A stretch of 62,857 bases of DNA from an uncultured Clostridia bacterium (GTDB taxonomy: Bacteria; Bacillota; Clostridia; Saccharofermentanales; Saccharofermentanaceae): contig CAMNGC010000012.1 in assembly GCA_946537885.1 (NCBI GenBank), forward strand, positions 1 to 62,857, in the 5' to 3' direction. This document shows positions 28,741 to 37,430 of the stretch, in pieces. Position 1 is the stretch's first letter. Each line of letters starts with the position of its first letter. The notes under the pieces were generated by a model. That model was not told where the DNA came from and made no database searches. It was given only the letters and a program-made list of their open reading frames with translations. The position numbers and the translations under genes were made by a program.

Positions 28741-29940
28741 TCAATATATTCCGACAAAATGCGAATAGATGATAAGCGTTGCCAGGAAGAGAAATTCAAT
28801 TGCAACAAACTCGATCATAAAGCGGCCGGGCTTTGCATCTTCGGTCCTCATGTAAGCTTTGATGGCGATGAGATTGGCCATGGAGGCGATCGGCGTACCG
28901 AGGCCGCCGACATCGGTGCCGATCATTAAGGCCTTCCAATTGTCCGTGAAGGACTCCAACAGGAGGGTCGTGGGAATGTTGCATATTACCTGGGAGGATA
29001 AGGCTCCTGTCAGGAATGTATTCCTTTCTGTCAGCTTTTCGATAAAGTCGCGAACAGCATCTATAGAGCTCAGGTTGCCGGAGAAAATAAAGAAACATAC
29101 AAAAGTCAGCAATAAACACCAGTCAAGCTTAAGGAAAAGCTTCTTGTCCACGATAAGGACTACCAGGGCAATAAGGCCTAACGACAGAAAGTAATAGGGA
29201 ATAACATTAAAGACTGTCAGTAAAGCAACCGCTGCCAGAACACCAAAGACCACATTGCGCTTGATATCGAGCTTATTATCCCCGTCCGGCAGATCAGATC
29301 CTTCCTCCCCACCCGAAGCCTTGACCGGATGAGAAGCAGGCGCCTGACTTCGTGACAGCAAAAAAGCCGCCAGCGTCAGCATGATCAAGCTCATGGGAAA
29401 GAACAACAGTGTCACAGCGAAAAAATCTTTCACGCCTATATCATAGTGGATAAAACATTCAAGGTTATGCGGATTGCCGAAAGGCGTCTGCATAGAACCC
29501 AGGTTAGCCGCGATAGCCTGAAGGATCGTTACCCTTATGGTCAGATCTTTCCTGCCGGCGCGCTCGAGCGTAAACAGCCCCAAGGGAACAAAAGTCAACA
29601 ACGACACATCGTTGGTGATAAGCATTGCGGCAAAGAAGGGCAGAAGGATCAGCGACAAACAGAGGAAAAAACAGCCGTTGAAGCCGCTTGCTCTTCGGCT
29701 GGAACGGGTCAGCTTCGCAGCCGCCAGATCAAAAACGCCTGTATCCTTAAAGCCCGCGACCACGAGCATCAGCGAGGCCAGCACGCAAAGTGTCTTCCAC
29801 TTTACCAAGCCCAAGAGCCCCGATGGCGTCCAATCAGAAATAAACAAGGAGACGACCGCGCACGCGATAGCCGCGCACAGCACCGATTCCCTTTTCGCGA
29901 AAGCCGCCAGACGGCCTAATGATACCTTTTTACCTCTCAT
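28741..29940 (-). CDS. Anion permease of the ArsB/citrate transporter type
   Basis: The 399-residue integral membrane protein has about ten hydrophobic segments and the family signature region NDVSLLTFVPL near 118 and ANLGSMQTPFGNPHN near 153, followed late by GTDVGGLGTPIASMANLIA, the second re-entrant hairpin motif of ion-transporter superfamily permeases. It probably moves an organic or inorganic anion with a cation; the substrate cannot be assigned. A hydrophilic linker lies near residues 205-225. A perfect 13-bp hairpin is found 135 bases upstream. Confidence 0.8.
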   Translation of the reverse strand: MRGKKVSLGRLAAFAKRESVLCAAIACAVVSLFISDWTPSGLLGLVKWKTLCVLASLMLVVAGFKDTGVFDLAAAKLTRSSRRASGFNGCFFLCLSLILLPFFAAMLITNDVSLLTFVPLGLFTLERAGRKDLTIRVTILQAIAANLGSMQTPFGNPHNLECFIHYDIGVKDFFAVTLLFFPMSLIMLTLAAFLLSRSQAPASHPVKASGGEEGSDLPDGDNKLDIKRNVVFGVLAAVALLTVFNVIPYYFLSLGLIALVVLIVDKKLFLKLDWCLLLTFVCFFIFSGNLSSIDAVRDFIEKLTERNTFLTGALSSQVICNIPTTLLLESFTDNWKALMIGTDVGGLGTPIASMANLIAIKAYMRTEDAKPGRFMIEFVAIEFLFLATLIIYSHFVGIY

Positions 29941-30075
29941 AGCGAGAAGATTTTATCACATTTTTTACGATTTGCCTTATTTTCCCGGAACTCTTGATCC
30001 TTCACGGAAAGCTTGAGATTTGTCATGTTGTATATGGGGTTGCTGATCGAAAAAGCCGGTGGCCCTCGGCATCGG

Positions 30076-30111
30076 GTAATGCTATTTTTGCAATCTCGAA
30101 AATAGCATTAC
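30076..30111. repeat. Perfect 13-bp inverted repeat upstream of the permease gene
   Basis: GTAATGCTATTTT and AAAATAGCATTAC flank a 10-base loop; a further half (GTAATGCTAAAAATG) follows near 30127. It could be an operator or an mRNA leader hairpin of the permease gene. Confidence 0.65.
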
Positions 30112-30147
30112 AAAATAGCGGTAAGAGTAATGCTAAAAATGAGGGTT

Positions 30148-30566
30148 CTGTTGACGCGCCACCCTCGCCGTCAACAGATTTGTCGTCTGGAGGCCATTTC
30201 TGTTGACGCAGCTACCCTCGCCGTCAACAGATTTGCGGTCTGGAAGCCATTTCTGTTGACGCAGCCACCCCCGCCGTCAACAGATTTGTTGTCTGAAGGC
30301 TATTTCTGTTGACGCGCCGCCCTCGCCGTCAACAGATTTGTTGTCTGGAGGTCATTTCTGTTGACGCAGCCACCCCCGCCGTCAACAGATTTGTCTTCTG
30401 AAGGCCATTTCTGTTGACGCGTGTCTGATAGACGCCGCCGGAATACTTTTCGAGAAGAATCTTGAACAAATACATGCCATAACTCCGGCATCTGGCACAC
30501 GCCGGAACCCACACATCGGTAGCATGCCATAACTCTGTTGACGCATCCGCCTCGCCGTCAACAGAT
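30148..30566. repeat. Hairpin array block 1
   Basis: Six hairpins with 9-bp stems CTGTTGACG/CGTCAACAG and 12-13-base GC-rich loops are spaced by a conserved 22-base linker (ATTTGTYGTCTGGAGGCCAT then TT), a period of about 53 bp. Five lie in tandem at 30148-30418; then a 116-bp segment (30419-30534) follows, and a last hairpin. The whole block recurs in inverted orientation at 35374-35750. Confidence 0.9.
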
Positions 30567-30685
30567 GTGCTTTCTATGTGGTCATGAATTTAAGCGGATC
30601 CTTAAGCAACATGGTGAAGCCTTGTGTGAAAAAGCGGCTGTTTTAAGCAGAACCTTAAGCAACGTGCTTAAGCCTTTGCTTAAAG

Positions 30686-30727
30686 CATTCACACTATATC
30701 CCAAGTATTCCGAGAAGAACCAAAAAA
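30686..30727 (+). repeat. Shared 42-bp motif, copy B
   Basis: CATTCACACTATATCCCAAG and the next 22 bases match copy A at 1089-1130. It lies next to the gap terminator just as copy A lies next to the fba terminator. Confidence 0.6.
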
Positions 30728-30735
30728 GCATACAA

Positions 30736-30761
30736 AAGGGGCCGTCCGAAGACGACCCCTT
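30736..30761 (-). terminator. Terminator of gap
   Basis: AAGGGGTCGTC-TTCG-GACGGCCCCTT, a stem closed by a stable UUCG-type tetraloop and followed by TTGTATGCTTTTTT on the minus strand, lies 24 bases after the gap stop. Confidence 0.8.
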
Positions 30762-30785
30762 CAAAACATTCAAGTAGAACCGATA

Positions 30786-31820
30786 TTAGCCGAGCTCTGC
30801 GAAGTACTTGATTGTTCTTACCATCTGAGATGTGTAAGAATTCTCGTTGTCGTACCAGGAAACAACCTGTACGAGAGAGTTGCCGTCGTCCATCTTGGAA
30901 ACCATTGTCTGGTTTGCATCGAAGAGGGAACCGAATCTCATACCGATGATATCGGAAGAAACGAGCTTCTCCTCTGTGTAACCGAAGGACTCTGTCGTAG
31001 CAGCCTTCATAGCAGCGTTGATGCCCTCAACTGTAGCCTCACCCTTAACAACAGCGTGAAGGATAGTTGTGGAACCTGTGAATGTAGGAACTCTCTGAGC
31101 AGCACCGATGAGCTTGCCGTTGAGCTCAGGGATAACAAGACCGATAGCCTTAGCAGCACCTGTGGAGTTAGGTACGATGTTAGCAGCACCGGCACGAGCT
31201 CTCTGGAGGTCACCCTTTCTCTGAGGGCCGTCGAGGATCATCTGGTCACCTGTGTAAGCATGAACTGTTGTCATGATACCGCTCTGGATAGGAGCATAAT
31301 CATTGAGAGCCTTTGTCATAGGAGCAAGGCAGTTCGTTGTGCAGGAAGCAGCAGAGATGATCTTGTCATCAGGTGTAAGTGTTGTGTGGTTAACATTGTA
31401 AACGATTGTAGGGAGGTCATTGCCTGCAGGAGCGGAGATAACAACCTTCTTAGCGCCTGCGTTGATGTGAGCCTGAGCCTTATCCTTGGATGTATAGAAA
31501 CCTGTGCACTCGAGAACTACGTCTACACCGAGCTCACCCCAAGGGAGATTGTTAGCGTCAGCTTCCTTGTAGATCTGAAGTGTCTTGCCGTCAACTGTGA
31601 TTGTGTTAGCCTCGTCGTCGGATGTTACTGTGTGCTTATTCTCACCGATAACACCGGCATATCCGCCCTGTGCTGTGTCATACTTGAGAAGGTGAGCGAG
31701 CATGGAAGGCTTTGTAAGATCGTTGATAGCAACAACCTCGTAACCCTCAGCACCGAACATCTGTCTGAAAGCGAGACGACCGATACGACCAAAACCGTTA
31801 ATCGCAACTTTAACTGCCAT
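30786..31820 (-). CDS. gap: Glyceraldehyde-3-phosphate dehydrogenase
   Basis: The 344-residue enzyme oxidises glyceraldehyde 3-phosphate to 1,3-bisphosphoglycerate with NAD in glycolysis. It begins with the dinucleotide fold [17 protein letters not shown], has the catalytic [12 protein letters not shown] near residue 158, and [17 protein letters not shown] near the end. Length is normal. AGGAGG precedes the ATG, and the promoter and terminator fit a single-gene, strongly expressed unit. It lies between the two inverted hairpin arrays together with trmB and metH. Confidence 0.97.
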   Translation of the reverse strand: MAVKVAINGFGRIGRLAFRQMFGAEGYEVVAINDLTKPSMLAHLLKYDTAQGGYAGVIGENKHTVTSDDEANTITVDGKTLQIYKEADANNLPWGELGVDVVLECTGFYTSKDKAQAHINAGAKKVVISAPAGNDLPTIVYNVNHTTLTPDDKIISAASCTTNCLAPMTKALNDYAPIQSGIMTTVHAYTGDQMILDGPQRKGDLQRARAGAANIVPNSTGAAKAIGLVIPELNGKLIGAAQRVPTFTGSTTILHAVVKGEATVEGINAAMKAATTESFGYTEEKLVSSDIIGMRFGSLFDANQTMVSKMDDGNSLVQVVSWYDNENSYTSQMVRTIKYFAELG

Positions 31821-31890
31821 ATTGAATTCCTCCTATATACCCCGTAAAAGGGGAGATTACTGTAAATTGTGTGCTTTGTGCACCTTTAGA

Positions 31891-31919
31891 ATTCTACAAC
31901 AGACTGCCCGGCTTTACAA
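31891..31919 (-). promoter_or_regulatory. Sigma-A promoter of gap
   Basis: TTGTAA (31914-31919) and TAGAAT (31891-31896) have a 17-base spacer on the minus strand, with a leader of about 65 bases before the ATG. Confidence 0.6.
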
Positions 31920-32059
31920 CAAAACAAAATGTTAATTATTATCGAAATAGCCCCATTTAATGCTTAAAATGCGTCGTTTTCGATAATAGCAGCTCAAACG
32001 ATTTTCAAAAATGATCTGTTTGCAAAAAGTCTTGCCCTCTTATGCGGCATAAACCGGCG

Positions 32060-32716
32060 TCACTTCCGGGGAGAGGCAGCTACAACGCGCTTTATTGTTA
32101 TCCCCTGATCGGCAAATTTCTGCTCGAACTCGGTCCTGACATTGGCTCCGTCCCACTCGCTGTTATGAAGATCGCGGGTCTGCTCGGACAAGTCCCATCC
32201 GCACTCAGAAAACTCCTCCAAAGAGAAGTCGAAGAGCTCGTCGTTATCCGTCTTAAACCTGATCTGACCGGCAGGCTTAAGCAACATCTCGTATTTATTC
32301 AGGAAATCCTTGTAAGTCAGGCGTCTCTTGGGCTTTCTCCTGCGAGTCCAGGGATCGCAGAAATTGATATAGATACGGTCAACTTCGCCATCATCGAAAA
32401 GGTTCTCCAGCAGCTGGGCGTCAGCATTAATGAAGAAAAGATTAGGAATCTCCAGGGCGTGGGCCTTTTCGATAGCAGAAAGGATCACTGATGAATCACG
32501 CTCGAGGGCAATATAGAGGACATTCGGATTGGCAGTGGCGGTCTCCGTGCAGAACTTGCCCTTGCCGCAGCCTATCTCAAGATAGATCTCACATTCCTCA
32601 GGGAAACCGCAAGCCTGTCTCCAGTTGCCCTTGTTGAGCATGGGTGCGTCAAACCAGCGCTCATGGCAGATTTCCATTCTCTCGGGTATATGTTTCTTAC
32701 TGCGTTGTCTGGCCAT
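32060..32716 (-). CDS. trmB: tRNA (guanine-N7-)-methyltransferase
   Basis: TrmB methylates G46 in the variable loop of tRNAs with S-adenosylmethionine. The 218-residue protein has the SAM-binding YLEIGCGKGKFCTETA near 46-61, IALERDSSVI near 70, and the family motif YINFCDPWTRRRKPKRRL near 115-132 that contains the catalytic Asp. It lies three bases downstream of metH, so the two are probably co-transcribed; metH supplies methionine, the SAM precursor. Confidence 0.93.
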   Translation of the reverse strand: MARQRSKKHIPERMEICHERWFDAPMLNKGNWRQACGFPEECEIYLEIGCGKGKFCTETATANPNVLYIALERDSSVILSAIEKAHALEIPNLFFINADAQLLENLFDDGEVDRIYINFCDPWTRRRKPKRRLTYKDFLNKYEMLLKPAGQIRFKTDNDELFDFSLEEFSECGWDLSEQTRDLHNSEWDGANVRTEFEQKFADQGITIKRVVAASPRK

Positions 32717-32719
32717 TTA

Positions 32720-35164
32720 TCATAAGCCCTTTCTGTTTTCCTGTAATTGTTCGCAGATTCGGACGGTCTCCATCGCATCCTTGCAATAGTAGTCACCTCC
32801 GACCTGCTTCGTGACATCAGCTGTCACAACCGCGCCGCCGCAAAGCACCGGGGTATAAAGCCCCTGAGAATGCATGGCTTCGATGGTATTCTGCATAGAC
32901 ACGACAGTGGTAGTCATGAGAGCCGACAGACCGACCGCAAGAGGCCTGTATTCCTTTACGGCCTCGCAGATCACCGCGGCTTTTACGTCCTTGCCAAGAT
33001 CAATGACCTCGAAGCCATAGCTTTCCAAGACGACCTTGACGATATTCTTGCCTATGTCGTGGACATCATTTTCGACCGTGGCAATGACAACCGGCCCCTT
33101 CTTCTCACCGCTGTTGCCGCTGCCGAGCCTGCTCTTTATCTCATCGAAAACAAGTTTGCTGGTCTCGGCGGACATCATCAGCTGGGGCAGAAAGATCCTT
33201 CCCTTATCATAATCGCGGCCGACCTTATCAAGTGCCGGGATCAAATGATAGGACACGATCTCCAAAGGGGCGACATCACCCATGCTAGCTACGGCTTCGA
33301 CTGCCTGATGCTTCTGACCTTTAACGATGGCCCTGTAGAGCTCACTGGCGTCGGCAGGCATATCTTCACCTGCAACGGCAGTATCGTTTCCGGTCGGCGC
33401 GGCGGTCTTCACCACACTTCCAACCACATCGTTCACATGCCTTGATATATAATCTTCAGCATTTACATCGCTGTTATTAAGCACCTCGAAAGCATCGATA
33501 GCACCCATCAGATCGCGATCCAGCGGGTTCAGGATCGGCAGCTTAAGTCCTGCATACATCGCCATGACCAGGAAAGTCTTGTTGATAAGAGGACGGTTAG
33601 GCAGACCGAAAGAAACATTACTTAAGCCCAAAGCGGTACCGCAGCCCAATCTCTCCGTTACCATTCCCACGCAGCGGACGGTCTCAATGACTTCCTTCTG
33701 TTGGGCGCTGGCAGTAAGAACGAGCGAGTCGATGATTATCCTCTTTGAAGACAGGCCGTATTTGGCGGCCTCGCCTACTATCCTCTCGGCAATGGCAAAT
33801 CTCTGCTCGGCCGTGGGCGGGATCCCGTCCTCATCGATACAAAGACCCAGCACCACGCCTCCGTATTTCTTGACTATAGGAAATACGGCATCCATAACCT
33901 CCTGTTTGCCGTTTACCGAATTAATAAGCGGCACTCCGTTATATATACGGCAAGCCCTTTCCAGCGTCTCGGGATTTGAGCTGTCTATCTGAAGAGGAAT
34001 GTCGATCACTTCTTGAAGCTGCATGACAAGATCGGTCATGACCGCCGTCTCATCTATTCCCGGCACGCCTACATTGACATCCAAAACATCCGCTCCGGCT
34101 TCGACTTGGGCCAGACCCTCATCAACGATATCGTAGAGCCTGCCCTCAAGAAGGGCGGCCTTCATCTTTTTCTTACCCGTGGGATTGAGTCTCTCGCCGC
34201 AGCGCCTTACGCGCTTACCGATCTCGACACAGCTGATCGTTCCGGTAACTCTCGTCTGCTCTTCGGCGGGAGCATAGGCGAATCCGTGTTCTGCCGATTC
34301 CCTGACTGCAGCCGCGATGTGATCCGGCGTAGTTCCGCAGCAACCGCCGAAGCCGCTGATGCCCATATCCATCATCTGCCCGAGATAGGAGGCGAACTCC
34401 TCCGGGGCGATATCGTAGATCGTATTCTTGCCGTCAAATTTAGGAAGGCCGGCATTGGGCTGCACCAGAAGGGGCGTGCGGGCATACTTGAGAAGCTCCT
34501 CAATAATCGGCATCAGCTCCTTGGGGCCCAGCGAACAGTTAACGGCCAGCATATCAACACCGAGTCCTTCAAGGACTGTTACAACTTGTATCGGCGAAGC
34601 TCCGGTCAGCATCTTCCCGTTCTCGGAGAAAGTAACCGACGCGATCACCGGCAGATCACTGTTTTCCTTGACAGCCAGCACCGCCGCTTTCATCTCATAA
34701 AGGTCACTGAAGGTCTCAATAATAAAGCCGTCGATTTTTTCACTTGCCGAAGCGATCTTCACCTGCTCGGCAAAAATCTCATAAGCCTCGTCAAAATCCA
34801 TATCCCCCAAGGGTTTTAAGAGCTTGCCCGTCGGAGCCATGTCGTAGAAAACATAAGCATCCTTACCGGCCCTCTCACAGGCCGCGTGGGCATTCGAGCA
34901 AGCTGCGTCAATGATCCTTTCCAACGAGAAGTCATCGGCCCCAAGATGCAGCCTGTCCGCCCCGAAAGTATTCGTCGTCACGCACATAGCCCCGGCCGCC
35001 AGATATTCCGAATGAATATCCGTCACGATCTCGGGGGCCTTAATATTCATGTTAGCGGAATTCTCACCGGTCCTCATTCCACGCGCCTGTAGCATTGAGC
35101 CAAAGCCGCCGTCGAAAACCAGCCATTCCTTACCTATGATCTCTTTTAACGATTTTTTTGCCAT
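32720..35164 (-). CDS. metH: Cobalamin-dependent methionine synthase, short form
   Basis: The 814-residue protein transfers methyl from methyltetrahydrofolate through cobalamin to homocysteine. Domains in order: homocysteine-binding barrel (~1-300) with the zinc cysteines in GFGGCCGTTPDH near 270, pterin-binding barrel (~310-590) starting near GERLNPTGKK, and the cobalamin module (~600-814) with DVHDIGKN near 700 carrying the cobalt-ligating His. The C-terminal SAM-dependent reactivation domain of long MetH is absent; a separate reactivation-type protein is encoded at 36855-37430. Between them lie hairpin array block 2 and a nuclease-like gene. Confidence 0.93.
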   Translation of the reverse strand: MAKKSLKEIIGKEWLVFDGGFGSMLQARGMRTGENSANMNIKAPEIVTDIHSEYLAAGAMCVTTNTFGADRLHLGADDFSLERIIDAACSNAHAACERAGKDAYVFYDMAPTGKLLKPLGDMDFDEAYEIFAEQVKIASASEKIDGFIIETFSDLYEMKAAVLAVKENSDLPVIASVTFSENGKMLTGASPIQVVTVLEGLGVDMLAVNCSLGPKELMPIIEELLKYARTPLLVQPNAGLPKFDGKNTIYDIAPEEFASYLGQMMDMGISGFGGCCGTTPDHIAAAVRESAEHGFAYAPAEEQTRVTGTISCVEIGKRVRRCGERLNPTGKKKMKAALLEGRLYDIVDEGLAQVEAGADVLDVNVGVPGIDETAVMTDLVMQLQEVIDIPLQIDSSNPETLERACRIYNGVPLINSVNGKQEVMDAVFPIVKKYGGVVLGLCIDEDGIPPTAEQRFAIAERIVGEAAKYGLSSKRIIIDSLVLTASAQQKEVIETVRCVGMVTERLGCGTALGLSNVSFGLPNRPLINKTFLVMAMYAGLKLPILNPLDRDLMGAIDAFEVLNNSDVNAEDYISRHVNDVVGSVVKTAAPTGNDTAVAGEDMPADASELYRAIVKGQKHQAVEAVASMGDVAPLEIVSYHLIPALDKVGRDYDKGRIFLPQLMMSAETSKLVFDEIKSRLGSGNSGEKKGPVVIATVENDVHDIGKNIVKVVLESYGFEVIDLGKDVKAAVICEAVKEYRPLAVGLSALMTTTVVSMQNTIEAMHSQGLYTPVLCGGAVVTADVTKQVGGDYYCKDAMETVRICEQLQENRKGL

Positions 35165-35280
35165 AGCCCAAGTGTACCATTTATGCCCATCATCGAAAAG
35201 CCCGCACTATCCGACAAATAATACAATAATCCGATATCCGGTGTTCGCTTAATGGACTATTTCTATGATGGATCAACAGC

Positions 35281-35380
35281 CGGGGCGTCCCGGGACGCAT
35301 AGTTATGTTGGGATTGGGCCGACCGTGGGTCGGGACGTCCCGGGACGAATATTTATGTTGGAATTGGGCCGGCCGTCAAC
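35281..35380. repeat. Two tandem 50-bp units with a CGTCCCGGGACG palindrome
   Basis: Units start at 35281 and 35331. Each contains CGTCCCGGGACG, then TTATGTTGG(G/A)ATTGGGCCG. The second unit runs directly into hairpin array block 2. Confidence 0.75.
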
Positions 35381-35750
35381 AGATTCAGGCAGATATCTTC
35401 ATTTCTGTTGACGGCGGGGGTGGGTGCGTCAACAGAGTTATGGCATGCTACCGATGTGTGGGTTCCGGCGTGTGCCAAGTGCCGGAGTTATGGCATGTAT
35501 TTGTTCAAGATTCTTCTCGAAAAGCATTCCGGCGGCGTCTATCAGACACGCGTCAACAGAAATGGCCTCCAGACGGTAAATCTGTTGACGTCAGGGGCGG
35601 GTGCGTCAACAGAAATGACCTCCAGACGACAAATCTGTTGACGGTGGGGATGGCTGCGTCAACAGAAATGGCCTTCAGACAGCAAATCTGTTGACGGCGA
35701 TGGCAGCTGCGTCAACAGAAATGGCCTTCGGACGGCAAATCTGTTGACGC
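35374..35750. repeat. Hairpin array block 2, inverted relative to block 1
   Basis: Four tandem 53-bp hairpin units follow a 116-bp segment (35436-35551) and a leading hairpin. The order is the mirror image of block 1. The 116-bp segment differs from its counterpart at only a few positions, and contains GAGTTATGGCATG twice as a direct repeat. Unit consensus: CGTCAACAG, a 22-base linker beginning AAATGGCCT, CTGTTGACG, then a GC-rich loop. Confidence 0.9.
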
Positions 35751-35821
35751 GCCCCTTTTCGATGATCATACTCAGACTGTTCACCCCATATCTGTCGGCG
35801 AGAGGTCACAGAAAGCTGCCC

Positions 35822-36721
35822 TTACAGCAAGTACTGCCGTATCACTCCCTTGATGGACTCCGTGCTCAGTGGACACTTGGCGGTCTCGCGGGTAATGAGC
35901 AGCCTGTCACCGGGATAATAGCCGGCGCGCTCGTAGCTGTTGATCTTGCGAACGGATTTCTCCAGATAAAGGGGGTCAGACAGCAGTCCCAGATGCTCCC
36001 AGTAAAAGACTTTACGAAGGCGGACGTTGAGAACGGTAAAATCCGGATAGACAGTGTTACTCCCTCCGAGATAAAGCGGACACTCGTAGCGATAAGGCAC
36101 CCCCATGGAATGCAGCGTGTTGGCGATTATCAGCTCGGATTTTGACCTTACCATCTCTCCGTTGTCTGTCAGGAAAGCATTCTCATGATCCTTGAGCGGA
36201 AGACCGGTGTATTGATAGGTTAACCATTTTCGAGCATAAAGGTCGTCAGGGAGGATCATGGACGGCGGTGTTACCAAGGCCTTCCGATCTTCCGGCAGCA
36301 TAGGATAAACATCCTCCGGGCGAACTCCCCTATTAACGAAGCTGCCGGGCGCTTGAGCTGAGGAAACTGAGGAAGCTGAGGAAGCCGCGAGAGTCGAGGA
36401 CCTAGATCCATCCCCCTCCGGAGCGATACCAAGAAACGACATGCAGGCAAGGATTGCCTTCCGCTCTCTTTGAGCCGATTCAAGAAGCTTCATGTCATAT
36501 TCCTTTTGAGCCAGCGCTTTGATCAGGGGCTTGTCATCTGCTTTGAGGTATTTGTCGTATTCCGACGCCTCTTTGTTCAGATGATAGTAATGCGGTTTTC
36601 CTCTCATGCTTCGCAGCAACAGCCGCCCCGGTGGGGCGCATTTCAGACTTTTTTGCGTAACTGCAATAAGATCGTCGAGGAAGCTGAGTCTCCCGACGAC
36701 AAGTTCTTTGTAGTCTCTCAT
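35822..36721 (-). CDS. Putative PD-(D/E)xK nuclease-fold protein
   Basis: From the ATG at 36721 the product is 299 residues. The N-terminal half is basic and helical, followed by a low-complexity Ser/Ala linker near 110-130. The C-terminal half has SKSELIIANTLHSMGVPYRYE, then VYPDFTVLN and KVFYWEHLG, the E...D...ExxG arrangement of restriction-endonuclease-like folds (comparable to TnsA or very-short-patch-type cores). A nuclease role is inferred from this pattern only. It is next to hairpin array block 2, and separates metH from its reactivation gene. Confidence 0.6.
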   Translation of the reverse strand: MRDYKELVVGRLSFLDDLIAVTQKSLKCAPPGRLLLRSMRGKPHYYHLNKEASEYDKYLKADDKPLIKALAQKEYDMKLLESAQRERKAILACMSFLGIAPEGDGSRSSTLAASSASSVSSAQAPGSFVNRGVRPEDVYPMLPEDRKALVTPPSMILPDDLYARKWLTYQYTGLPLKDHENAFLTDNGEMVRSKSELIIANTLHSMGVPYRYECPLYLGGSNTVYPDFTVLNVRLRKVFYWEHLGLLSDPLYLEKSVRKINSYERAGYYPGDRLLITRETAKCPLSTESIKGVIRQYLL

Positions 36722-36854
36722 AAGCAAATCTCACTTTATTTTTGTCTTCATACTATCACCATCGCTTGTGGCAAGGAAGCACTCCGACAAAAAATGAGAC
36801 TCTTTACTCGAAAAGTCTCAAAAGTCTCCAAATTGTACGATTATCAGCACATTC

Positions 36855-37430
36855 TCAACTGCGAAAACCGATTATCCCCGTCATGGATTTCATAGGGTGC
36901 ATAAGGCATCCCTCATCGAGGCTTATGCCGATCTTAGCGATCTCCGGCATGCCGTCAAATATCAGGCGCTGCAGTGACAAGGGGACATCCCCGTAGCCGG
37001 GAGCATAGCGAAAGGTCGAGTCCTTGAGCCCCAGTCGCTTTTGGAACTCATCGGTCTCATCCTCGATAAGAGCATTCGCACATGCATCTGTCAGGACCAT
37101 GGTGCTCATATCGCTTTCACGGAGTCTCTCGATCCTGTTGTCGATCCCTATGCCGAGAGTCGACACCAATATGCATACATTCTGCGAATCTTTATATCTG
37201 AACATTTTCTGCAAAGACGGGTAGCCTACATCTATCTCTGAATCTTTGAGCAGAAGCTGCCCTTCTGTCTCATATAAAGGAAAGAATCGATAAACAAATT
37301 GCGGGCGCGCGAATCTTCGCGTGTCCGCAATAGCTTTCTGTATCATTGAGATCTGTTCATCATCGGCCTCTCCCTTAAATCCGAGGTAGGCCAGAACGCG
37401 ACGCTCGAGCTTTGTCAGATCATTATTCAA
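36855..37430 (-). CDS. MetH reactivation-domain protein
   Basis: The 191-residue protein resembles the C-terminal activation domain of cobalamin-dependent methionine synthase: FRYAPGYGDVPLSLQRLIF near 138-156 and LMHPMKSMTGIIGF near the end, the SAM-binding segments. It most likely re-methylates oxidised cobalamin in the short MetH encoded at 32720-35164. It overlaps hinT by four bases and so is expressed with alaS and hinT rather than with metH. Confidence 0.82.
   Translation of the reverse strand: MNNDLTKLERRVLAYLGFKGEADDEQISMIQKAIADTRRFARPQFVYRFFPLYETEGQLLLKDSEIDVGYPSLQKMFRYKDSQNVCILVSTLGIGIDNRIERLRESDMSTMVLTDACANALIEDETDEFQKRLGLKDSTFRYAPGYGDVPLSLQRLIFDGMPEIAKIGISLDEGCLMHPMKSMTGIIGFRS

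Larger units (their letters stand above)
29941..30785. other. Long intergenic region between permease gene and gap
   Basis: It contains no supported gene. In order it holds a perfect hairpin (30076-30111), hairpin array block 1 (30148-30566), imperfect CTTAAGCAAC repeats near 30600-30680, shared motif copy B (30686-30727) and the gap terminator. Confidence 0.6.
35165..35821. other. Long intergenic region upstream of metH
   Basis: It holds a 50-bp tandem repeat (35281-35380) and hairpin array block 2 (35374-35750). Open plus-strand frames across it (for example 35305-35694) are a by-product of the repeats and lack ribosome binding sites. No cobalamin or SAM riboswitch was recognised before metH. 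Confidence 0.55.

Noticed and set aside
30148..30566. CRISPR array
   Set aside because: The repeats are regularly spaced, but the putative spacers (22 bases) are nearly identical between units, the stems are palindromic along the whole repeat, and no cas gene is present.
31056..31847. A 263-codon gene antisense to gap
   Set aside because: It is the mirror of a strongly codon-biased gene; the product is Cys/Ser-rich without motifs.
35305..35694. A 129-codon plus-strand gene across hairpin array block 2
   Set aside because: The frame is open because the 53-bp units lack stops in that phase. It has no ribosome binding site, and a related frame appears in the inverted block only where the 116-bp core is shared.
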